Part shown: piece by piece, positions 43,661-49,666 of the stretch
Numbering within the stretch: position 1 is the stretch's first letter
Layout: the number at the start of each line of letters is the position of its first letter
NCBI RefSeq assembly: GCF_001437055.1
Contig: NZ_JQBW01000006.1
Span: forward strand, 189,145-253,144
Direction: 5' to 3'
Length of the DNA stretch: 64,000 nt
Source of the DNA: Limosilactobacillus secaliphilus
Lineage (GTDB): Bacteria > Bacillota > Bacilli > Lactobacillales > Lactobacillaceae
Position numbers and translations under genes: made by a program
Notes under the pieces: generated by a model
What the model saw: only the letters and a program-made list of their open reading frames with translations
The model's database searches: none
What the model was told of the DNA's origin: nothing

Positions 43661-44544
43661 TCAACCAGCGCCTTGCAGCTGGTTTTGACGGTCAAGCCAT
43701 TTTCCTTCAACCAATTGACAGTTGTCAAAATAAGATATAGATTACGCAGTTTCCTCTTACTTAGCTTGCCAGGGAGGGTCAAATTAAAATGCTGTTGCGG
43801 GGTCCTTACTTGCAGGAATGCAGGTAAGGACCCTTCTTTATTGAGGCTCAAAGTCACAAATTGTTTGCTTTCGATTACACGCACACCTTTTGATCTGACG
43901 ATGGCGGCAATTTCTTCATGAAACTCCCCTTGAATACCAGGACCAACGATCACCGCTTTCGTCCCCGGTTTAACGACCCCTGCTTTAGCCTGAGCCACTT
44001 GGTGGATGGTGCTGCCTAACTTCCGCCAATGATCCATGCAACAGCTGGTCACTACCACCAAATCTGGGGCACCAATGGCATTACTGGTATCACCGATGCC
44101 ACCCATCACCGCTGGCAGAATCAACCAATCGACATTTTTCTCGGCAAAGTAATTTAAGCCAATTAAAAAGGTCCATTCAGCCTGGGTGAGTTCATTTTCG
44201 GTCATGTCTAATGGCAAGTGACAATAGATTTGGAGGAAATTATGGATATAGTCTTCTTCACTAATTGATTGGCCATTAATCTTGATCTGGCTCCGGGGAT
44301 CACTGCTCAGGCCCCCAATTAGACAAGCAATTTTTAGTCCACTTTGCTCCATTAAACGATCCAGGACTTTGACAAAATCACGCTTACCATGGGTGCCCAC
44401 CACGTGGATGATCCGATAGAACTGGTCAGGGCGATTCAAATTTAATAATACTTGGCGAACTAAGCCAACTCGGTCACAAGACGTATTAATGCAAGAATTG
44501 TTTTTGACAGACTCAATTAGGTCCTTATAGTTATCCACAATCAT
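43657..44544 (-). CDS. Truncated folylpolyglutamate-synthase-like protein (Mur ligase family)
   Basis: 295 aa from ATG 44544 (AAGGAG upstream); full FolC proteins have about 420-440. The order of landmarks fits FolC: P-loop region VVGTHGKRDFVK, central domain with GIGDTSNAIGAPDLVVVTSCCMDH and AQAKAGVVKPGTKAVIVG. But the canonical GTNGKGS P-loop reads GTHGKRD, so the lysine is kept while the following Gly-Ser/Thr is lost, the region around the metal-binding acidic residue is altered (LPAVMGG for VEIGLGG) and the C-terminal glutamate-binding domain is mostly absent. It is intact as an ORF. Likely a diverged paralogue or pseudoenzyme; not proven to be inactive. Confidence 0.75.
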   Translation of the reverse strand: MIVDNYKDLIESVKNNSCINTSCDRVGLVRQVLLNLNRPDQFYRIIHVVGTHGKRDFVKVLDRLMEQSGLKIACLIGGLSSDPRSQIKINGQSISEEDYIHNFLQIYCHLPLDMTENELTQAEWTFLIGLNYFAEKNVDWLILPAVMGGIGDTSNAIGAPDLVVVTSCCMDHWRKLGSTIHQVAQAKAGVVKPGTKAVIVGPGIQGEFHEEIAAIVRSKGVRVIESKQFVTLSLNKEGSLPAFLQVRTPQQHFNLTLPGKLSKRKLRNLYLILTTVNWLKENGLTVKTSCKALVD

Positions 44545-44743
44545 TCTCCTTATCACAATCGGGCGTTTATCCTGAAATCGGTTTCTAATATTAACATACG
44601 TGATGCGCTTACAAAAGCACTAAAATAATCAGATAAATGGTGATAAATAAAAGAATGTCAACAATAAACAAGGCGACAAGAATAATTAATTTGTTAAATT
44701 GCTGACCGTTGTGAATACTGATAAATGGATAAGCTAAAAAACA

Positions 44744-44777
44744 CAAAAAAACCGCTAGACATATATGTCTAGCGGTT
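44744..44777 (-). terminator. Terminator after tRNA-Leu
   Basis: Minus strand AACCGCTAGACAT and ATGTCTAGCGGTT form a perfect helix followed by TTTTTT. Confidence 0.93.
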
Positions 44778-44782
44778 AATGA

Positions 44783-44866
44783 TGCCCCAAACAGGATTCG
44801 AACCTGTACATGGTTACCCATACAACGACCTGAACGTTGCGCGTCTGCCAGTTCCGCCACTGGGGC
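44783..44866 (-). tRNA. tRNA-Leu (anticodon CAG)
   Basis: Type II tRNA with long variable arm. Acceptor GCCCCAG/TTGGGGC, D arm with GCGGAACTGGCAGACGC, anticodon stem CAACG/CGTTG with loop TTCAGGT, T arm ACAGG-TTCGAAT-CCTGT, discriminator A. CCA not encoded. Reads CUG. Confidence 0.94.
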
Positions 44867-44884
44867 ATTTTTTCAACACCAACT

Positions 44885-44913
44885 AATATACGTTATTTTT
44901 ATGATTTTGGCAA
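44885..44913 (-). promoter_or_regulatory. Promoter of tRNA-Leu
   Basis: Minus strand TTGCCA (44908-44913), 17 bp, TATATT (44885-44890). Confidence 0.7.
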
Positions 44914-45008
44914 GGCCTATTTTAAAATATCTTTGTTTCACCCACAAAATAATGTGCACCGCTGGCTGACAAAGATGGTGAATCTTTTAATTTTAAAAGT
45001 ATTGGGCT

Positions 45009-45014
45009 TATAAT
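45009..45014 (+). promoter_or_regulatory. -10 box of tRNA-Arg
   Basis: TATAAT 12 bp before the tRNA 5' end; the -35 region (TTTAAT at 44986-44991) is weak. Confidence 0.6.
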
Positions 45015-45025
45015 AAATTTAGTCT

Positions 45026-45098
45026 GTGCCCTTAGTGTAACTGGATAGCACATGAGATTTCGGTCCTCATACTCGGGGTTCGAACCCCCGGGGGCGCA
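45026..45098 (+). tRNA. tRNA-Arg (anticodon TCG)
   Basis: Acceptor GTGCCCT/GGGGCGC (G-T wobbles at 2 and 7), D arm GTGT/GCAC with A20 in the D loop (an Arg identity element), T arm CGGGG-TTCGAAC-CCCCG, discriminator A. Anticodon loop TTTCGGT gives TCG and the stem TGAGA/CCTCA has an A31-C39 mismatch. CCA not encoded. Confidence 0.85.
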
Positions 45099-45107
45099 TT
45101 TTTATTT

Positions 45108-45132
45108 GGTCACCTATGTGTGGCCTTTTTTT
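45108..45132 (+). terminator. Terminator after tRNA-Arg
   Basis: GGTCAC-CTATGT-GTGGCC followed by TTTTTTTG. Confidence 0.75.
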
Positions 45133-45145
45133 GTACCTACACCAC

Positions 45146-45412
45146 AAAAAAAGCCGCCTCAGGATGAGACGACTTCTACTAAGGGAAGGATTAATATTTT
45201 ACTTTGCGAGAAAGCTCTTTTTTCAACTCAACTCATATCTTAAATTATTAAATTCTTCCGCAAAGTAACTTCACAACTTAGTGCACGCTGGTAACTACAA
45301 TCTTAAAAAACACAATCTTTCTAGTTACACTTATGCTGCTTCTAGCCTACTAATACTTCAACTGCTAAGTTAACGTAGATTTCTTGTTGCATCTACTTTT
45401 CTGTCCTTCCAC
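45146..45412 (-). ncRNA. Candidate structured non-coding RNA gene, family not recognised
   Basis: Minus-strand transcription unit with its own promoter (below) and intrinsic terminator (GTCGTCTCA/TGAGGCGGC plus seven T, 45146-45173). The first bases GGAAGGA (45404-45410) pair perfectly with TCCTTCC (45184-45190) near the end, which closes a multi-hairpin RNA of about 227 nt. Inside are GTAGAT/ATCTAC, GTAACTA/TAGTTAC and ACTTTGCG/CGCAAAGT helices. No long ORF is present. I do not recognise RNase P, tmRNA, SRP RNA or a riboswitch; a 6S-like RNA cannot be excluded. Confidence 0.6.
45342..45392 (-). CDS. Possible 16-codon ORF inside the RNA gene
   Basis: ATG 45392 to TAG 45342 encodes a hydrophobic 16-residue peptide (MQQEIYVNLAVEVLVG). 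The GGAAGG sequence lies 12 nt upstream, a poor distance, and the bases are also part of the RNA helices. Low confidence that it is translated. Confidence 0.2.
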   Translation of the reverse strand: MQQEIYVNLAVEVLVG

Positions 45413-45418
45413 GCTTTT

Positions 45419-45447
45419 AATATACCATTAAATGTAAGCGGTTGCAA
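45419..45447 (-). promoter_or_regulatory. Promoter of the candidate ncRNA
   Basis: Minus strand TTGCAA (45442-45447), 17 bp, TATATT (45419-45424) with TGG before it; start predicted at 45411-45412, exactly where the closing helix begins. Confidence 0.75.
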
Positions 45448-45461
45448 GGATAAATCCGAAA

Positions 45462-46145
45462 TTAATTTAACAGAGCAATTAGGGCCAATAAATTGTTCAA
45501 AGCATGCAATAGAATCGTATTGGTTAGGCGTCCGGTTCGCCGATAAATGTAGGCAAAGACTGCTCCCATATAGAAATAAATTAAATATGAGATCGGCGTC
45601 GTACTGGAATGAGCCAAGGTAAACATTAATCCTGACAAAAGGATCGGCAACCAGTAGGCATCATCTTTATAAAACAAGTTCATCAGGATGCCACGAAAAA
45701 TTAGTTCCTCAGCAATTGGGCTTAAAACGACCGCAGCTATTGACATTAAAATCAATGCTTGGTGGCTACTACTCATGATTGCTTTGATGGCATCATTATT
45801 GGCCGTGCTGGACTGATGGTAAATGGCTTGATTCAGTCGTGCCAGCGCATTTTCTCCCACAATCACCAGTAACCAGCCGATGACCGGCCAGCCGACATAC
45901 ATGATCGGTTGCTGTTCTTGTGCCGGCCAACGCCGATAACGACGGTATAACCACCATGCCCACACAATGATCAGCGCAAACACGAAGAGGTAGATAATAG
46001 GACCGATTATCGTTTCTTGACCTTGAGTATGATAGTGAGGCAGCAACATCAAGATCACCGGCGGCACCTGAATTACCAGCATTAATAATGCAATTAATAG
46101 GATCCTAATTAATAATGGCGGACGTGCTGATCTCGTCATATTCAA
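45462..46145 (-). CDS. CPBP family intramembrane metalloprotease
   Basis: 227 aa, about seven to eight hydrophobic segments. All three ABI/CPBP motifs are present: EELIFRG (motif 1), FTLAH (motif 2) and HALNN (motif 3). Lactobacillar members are linked to bacteriocin immunity or surface protein processing, but no bacteriocin gene lies nearby. It starts 7 bp after the LacI-type regulator, so co-transcribed. Confidence 0.9.
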   Translation of the reverse strand: MNMTRSARPPLLIRILLIALLMLVIQVPPVILMLLPHYHTQGQETIIGPIIYLFVFALIIVWAWWLYRRYRRWPAQEQQPIMYVGWPVIGWLLVIVGENALARLNQAIYHQSSTANNDAIKAIMSSSHQALILMSIAAVVLSPIAEELIFRGILMNLFYKDDAYWLPILLSGLMFTLAHSSTTPISYLIYFYMGAVFAYIYRRTGRLTNTILLHALNNLLALIALLN

Positions 46146-46152
46146 CCCCCTA

Positions 46153-47163
46153 TTATTTTTTTACACTGGTACTTTCACGCTGAACCAGCTTGACTGGAAA
46201 CTTGATTAATTGCCGATCAATATCCGGTTTTTCAAGACGATTGACCAACAAGCGCGCACTTTCGCGTCCAATCTCGACTACTGGTTGAGCAATCGTTGTC
46301 AACCGTGGATAGACATACTGGTCCAAGTCGATATCATCATAACCAATGATTGATAGGTCACCAGGCACGTGTAAACCACGTTCATTTAGGCCACGGTACA
46401 AACCAATGGCTAAAATGTCGTCAGCACAGAAAACAGCTGAAACATTGCTGTCTAACACTTTCTGGGTAGCCTCATACCCGGCCTTCATACTGAAATCAGC
46501 GTGAATCTCGGTTAAATTATCTGCTGGTAGTCCCGCCTGCTTGATGGCTGCTTTAAAACCGCGCAAACGTTCACGAACATTGATTGTCGAGTTCGCCGGC
46601 AATAAGATCGCCATTTTCTGGTGGCCCAATTCAGTCAGGTGCTGACCTGCTAGTAAACCGCCATTATAATCGTCAACCTCAATCCGATCGGCAAGATTAG
46701 CAATCTGGTTTTGATCAAATAATAGGTACGGGACCTGCAGTGGTTTTACCAGCTTATCAATGGCCTCAGCGGTGATGGAAGCACTCGCAATGATTAAACC
46801 ATCCACCGAATGCTCCAAAAGTTTACCCAGGTAGTAGGTTTCCAACTTCACATCATGGTTGGCACTGAAGACCATTGGCATATAGGTGGCATCACGACAA
46901 TATTCTTGAATCCCGTGAATAAAGCTGCTGAAGAATGGGTTGCGCAAATCCGGAATCAGCACCCCTAACATCTTTGAGGAATGCAAGATTAAATTACGGG
47001 CATTGAAATCAGGAACATAGTGCAGCCGTTCTTTTACGGCCAACACACGGTCTCTGGTCTCTTGACTAAAGCGGCCGCCCTTATCGTTTAAAATTTGTGA
47101 AACCGTGGTTACTGAAACACCGGCCTCGTCTGCCACTTGCCTAATTGTTACTTTTTTTGCCAT
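46153..47163 (-). CDS. LacI/GalR-family transcriptional regulator (RbsR-like)
   Basis: 336 aa from ATG 47163 (AGGAGATCG upstream). HTH TIRQVADEAGVSVTTVSQILN at the N-terminus, then a periplasmic-binding-protein-like effector domain (LGVLIPDLRNPFFSSF ... IIGYDDIDLDQYVYPRLTTI). Overall like RbsR/CytR branch; the effector sugar is unknown and no sugar operon is adjacent. Middle gene of the three-gene unit with the unknown protein upstream and the CPBP protease downstream. Confidence 0.92.
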   Translation of the reverse strand: MAKKVTIRQVADEAGVSVTTVSQILNDKGGRFSQETRDRVLAVKERLHYVPDFNARNLILHSSKMLGVLIPDLRNPFFSSFIHGIQEYCRDATYMPMVFSANHDVKLETYYLGKLLEHSVDGLIIASASITAEAIDKLVKPLQVPYLLFDQNQIANLADRIEVDDYNGGLLAGQHLTELGHQKMAILLPANSTINVRERLRGFKAAIKQAGLPADNLTEIHADFSMKAGYEATQKVLDSNVSAVFCADDILAIGLYRGLNERGLHVPGDLSIIGYDDIDLDQYVYPRLTTIAQPVVEIGRESARLLVNRLEKPDIDRQLIKFPVKLVQRESTSVKK

Positions 47164-47185
47164 CATCGATCTCCTGTATTCCTTG

Positions 47186-47779
47186 TTAATCATCAAAAAC
47201 TGATCGCATTACAGCCTTGGTCGTCGCACTCTGAGTTCCAAAAGCACGAAGATAGTCAATCTGTGCCAATAAAATATCATACTCCCACTCGGATGATAGA
47301 TCGTGCTCATTGTAGTAATGCAGAGTCAGCTTTTGTGCAGTTAATTGATGCACAAAGCCCTCAAATTCGTCTTGTGCTTTGTATTTACGCGTTCCCACAA
47401 CCACTGCTTCATCCATCGATTGTGCCTGTGTCAGCATCGTTTTCAACAAACTTTTATTTTCATAATGATGCTGTTTTAAGAAACGCTCAGTCCCCCATAA
47501 ATCATAATAATGGTTTTTGCGCGCTACTGCACCTTTTATTGCAACCGTTTTTAAATAATCCGTAAATGCCCGGACCTTATGGATGCTGGTCAGGCGAATG
47601 GCAATCAGACTGCTCACTTTGCCATCCCAGTCAATACTCTTCATCAAAACAAATAAGGGGTCAATGGCAATCACGTAACCCACGTTGAAATCATTGTCAT
47701 CATTAAAGTTATAAACTTCGAGCATCCGCCCTTGCTGCTGGGCCATTACTAATTGTGCCCGAATTTCAGCAGTATTCAT
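47186..47779 (-). CDS. Protein of unknown function with possible tandem Sm-like barrels
   Basis: 197 aa, soluble, no signal. Two similar parts: about residues 18-72 (MLEVYNFNDDNDFNVGYVIA, then LFVLMKSIDW, ending TSIHKVRAF) and about 125-185 (AVVVGTRKYKAQDEFEGFVH, then LTLHYYNEHD, ending QIDYLRAF). Both read as five short strands with a central hydrophobic pattern of the small beta-barrel (Sm/SH3) kind, joined by a helical middle. I do not recognise a named family. First gene of the unit with the LacI regulator 22 bp downstream. Confidence 0.75.
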   Translation of the reverse strand: MNTAEIRAQLVMAQQQGRMLEVYNFNDDNDFNVGYVIAIDPLFVLMKSIDWDGKVSSLIAIRLTSIHKVRAFTDYLKTVAIKGAVARKNHYYDLWGTERFLKQHHYENKSLLKTMLTQAQSMDEAVVVGTRKYKAQDEFEGFVHQLTAQKLTLHYYNEHDLSSEWEYDILLAQIDYLRAFGTQSATTKAVMRSVFDD

Positions 47780-47860
47780 AAGACATCCCTTTTCCGAAAT
47801 TTTTTTGGCCCGCTTTCCCTGTCAGCCGGGAGTTTTTTGAGCCTGCCTGAAATCATTTCA

Positions 47861-47889
47861 TAGGCAACGACTGCTGAATGTAGTAAGAT
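47861..47889 (+). promoter_or_regulatory. Promoter of the deoxynucleoside kinase gene
   Basis: TAGGCA (47861-47866), 17 bp, TAAGAT (47884-47889). Confidence 0.5.
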
Positions 47890-47926
47890 AGTTATCGTTG
47901 TTAAATTCTATTAAAGAGGGGCCACT

Positions 47927-48559
47927 ATGGTGATTATTACAGCAGGCATGATTGGCGTCGGTAAAACTACCCTAACTGGTAAGATTGCCGCACACCTCCA
48001 CACAAAAGCATACTACGAACCAGTCGGTGAAAATCCAGTACTTCCACTATACTACAAGAATCCCAAGCAATACGGCTTCTTGTTACAAATCTACTTTTTG
48101 AACAAACGCTTTTCAATGATCAAGCAAGCTCTGACCAACGATAATAACGTACTTGACCGGTCAATTTACGAAGATGCGCTTTTTACCAAGGAAAACAACG
48201 AAGAAGGCAACATTTCCGACACTGAGTTATCCGTGTACCTAAAATTACTGGATAACATGATGAAGGATCTGAGTCAGTTGCCGAAGAAGGCGCCTGACTT
48301 AATGGTTTATTCAGAAACCGACTTTGATACGATTTTGTACCGGATTAAAAAACGGGGCCGCGATTACGAACAAATCGATAACCGCCCAGACCTAAAGGAT
48401 TATTACTACAAGATGTGGAATGCCTACAAGGATTGGTACCGCGATTACGATGCCGGTCCGAAGATGAAGATCGACTTACAGAAATACGATCTGGAAGAGC
48501 CAGAACACGTCAAGGAAGTATTGGCAATGATCGACGAACGGTTGAAGACGATTCGTTAA
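47927..48559 (+). CDS. Deoxynucleoside kinase (dGK/dAK type)
   Basis: 210 aa. P-loop GMIGVGKTT, DRSIYED (the D/ERS motif), and Arg-rich lid RIKKRGRDYEQ. These kinases phosphorylate deoxyguanosine, deoxyadenosine or deoxycytidine in salvage; lactobacilli often carry such enzymes as paralogue pairs, but no second copy is in this window. Ribosome site AGAGGGG. Single unit. Confidence 0.94.
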   Translation: MVIITAGMIGVGKTTLTGKIAAHLHTKAYYEPVGENPVLPLYYKNPKQYGFLLQIYFLNKRFSMIKQALTNDNNVLDRSIYEDALFTKENNEEGNISDTELSVYLKLLDNMMKDLSQLPKKAPDLMVYSETDFDTILYRIKKRGRDYEQIDNRPDLKDYYYKMWNAYKDWYRDYDAGPKMKIDLQKYDLEEPEHVKEVLAMIDERLKTIR

Positions 48560-48585
48560 TCGATCAAACAGACAGACCGACAACA

Positions 48586-48629
48586 GGCGCCCAGCGTTCA
48601 GCTTTAATCGAACGTTGGACGCCTATTTT
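48586..48629. terminator. Terminator between deoxynucleoside kinase and glucosaminidase genes
   Basis: GGCGCCCAGCGTTC pairs with GAACGTTGGACGCC; ATTTTG on the plus strand follows. Convergent genes may share it. Confidence 0.75.
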
Positions 48630-48645
48630 GCATTAACAATTAATC

Positions 48646-49590
48646 TTATTTCATCAATCGACGCAATAAACCCAATATGCCAAGTGAACCGGCACCACCT
48701 GCGATTGGCCATTGCCATTCAACCGTTTGCTTAGCAGGCGTGGCTGTCTTATTCACTTTGCTTGCCACCTGAACTTGTGGTTGAGGATGATCAACATGGA
48801 CCTGTTTTGTGGCCATAGCTTTTTCCTGATCAAAATGGTCAAGATGGTAATGTTTGATCAAGAGGTTCAGCTTCTGGTCATAATTGGCATCCGTAGCGTA
48901 TGTCCCTTTTAAGTGGCGCGTTGCCTCTTGATAGTTTTGCGACTGTGACCGATGACAGCGACGATACAGTGGTGCTTGCATAATTTTTCCATAGTTGTCT
49001 AATGCCGCTTCAATGCCGTTATAAACCTGAAAGTTTGCGCATACCGCACACATTTGCTTGCCGGCTTGCTCCAGAGTTGGCATACAAACACCTCCACCCT
49101 TAACGCCCATTGGATTATGGTACTTTCGATATAAGGCGCTCTGACCCCAACTGCTTTCGAGAATGGCCTGGGCGATCATCACTGATGGGTACAAGTCATA
49201 ACGTTGGCCGAATTTGCGGGCTAAAGGACCAAAAAATGCAATAAAATGCTGTTTTTCTTTGTCCAGGACCGGCAAATTCTGCTCGCTAATTGTTTGCTGA
49301 CCAATCCCGTCCGTCTTATTTTGAGGCGTCTGCCTTGAGCCACTGTCCGTCTCCTGATCTTGAAAGGCTTGCCGACACTGTCCCAGAGCAATCGCTAATT
49401 GTTGTTTATCGTCTGAGGACATTGCTTGTAATTCAGCTGCAGATAATGGTGGCCGTTGCCCGTTCACGATGGCTGCTGCTAATTCGTCAGCGGCTTCTGA
49501 ACTATCCACTACGTCGGCTTGGACAACTACCGGAAATTGCATTAATGTCCATGCAAATAAACACATCACGATCATCAATTTTTGTTTCAT
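48646..49590 (-). CDS. Secreted N-acetylglucosaminidase-type peptidoglycan hydrolase (GH73)
   Basis: 314 aa from ATG 49590 (GGGGGAAAATTAAA upstream). Signal peptide (residues 1-26), an Asp/Gln-rich linker, then the GH73 domain about residues 110-250 with catalytic Glu in AQAILESSWGQSALY and the Gly-Val-Lys-Gly loop. Near the C-terminus WQWPIAGGAGSLGILGLLRRLMK looks like a membrane anchor. Five cysteines in the mature part (QCR, VCM, CAVC, RCH) are unusual for a lactobacillar exported hydrolase. Cuts peptidoglycan glycan strands. Single unit. Confidence 0.88.
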   Translation of the reverse strand: MKQKLMIVMCLFAWTLMQFPVVVQADVVDSSEAADELAAAIVNGQRPPLSAAELQAMSSDDKQQLAIALGQCRQAFQDQETDSGSRQTPQNKTDGIGQQTISEQNLPVLDKEKQHFIAFFGPLARKFGQRYDLYPSVMIAQAILESSWGQSALYRKYHNPMGVKGGGVCMPTLEQAGKQMCAVCANFQVYNGIEAALDNYGKIMQAPLYRRCHRSQSQNYQEATRHLKGTYATDANYDQKLNLLIKHYHLDHFDQEKAMATKQVHVDHPQPQVQVASKVNKTATPAKQTVEWQWPIAGGAGSLGILGLLRRLMK

Positions 49591-49630
49591 TTTAATTTTC
49601 CCCCTCAATTTCTAAGTACGGGAGAAAAAT

Positions 49631-49660
49631 AAAAAGGCCGGAAAATTTCCGACCTTTTTA
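49631..49660 (-). terminator. Terminator after the L,D-transpeptidase gene
   Basis: Minus strand AAAGGTCGGAAA pairs with TTTCCGGCCTTT, then TTTA. Confidence 0.85.
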
Positions 49661-49666
49661 ACGTTA

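Noticed and set aside
44609-44860. 83-codon ORF crossing tRNA-Leu
   Set aside because: Its only ATG is inside the tRNA gene and the middle is the tRNA terminator.
44930-44976. ATCTTTGT...ACAAAGAT inverted repeat between tRNA-Leu and tRNA-Arg
   Set aside because: Eight-base arms 31 bases apart with no promoter or T tract; expected by chance in an AT-rich spacer.
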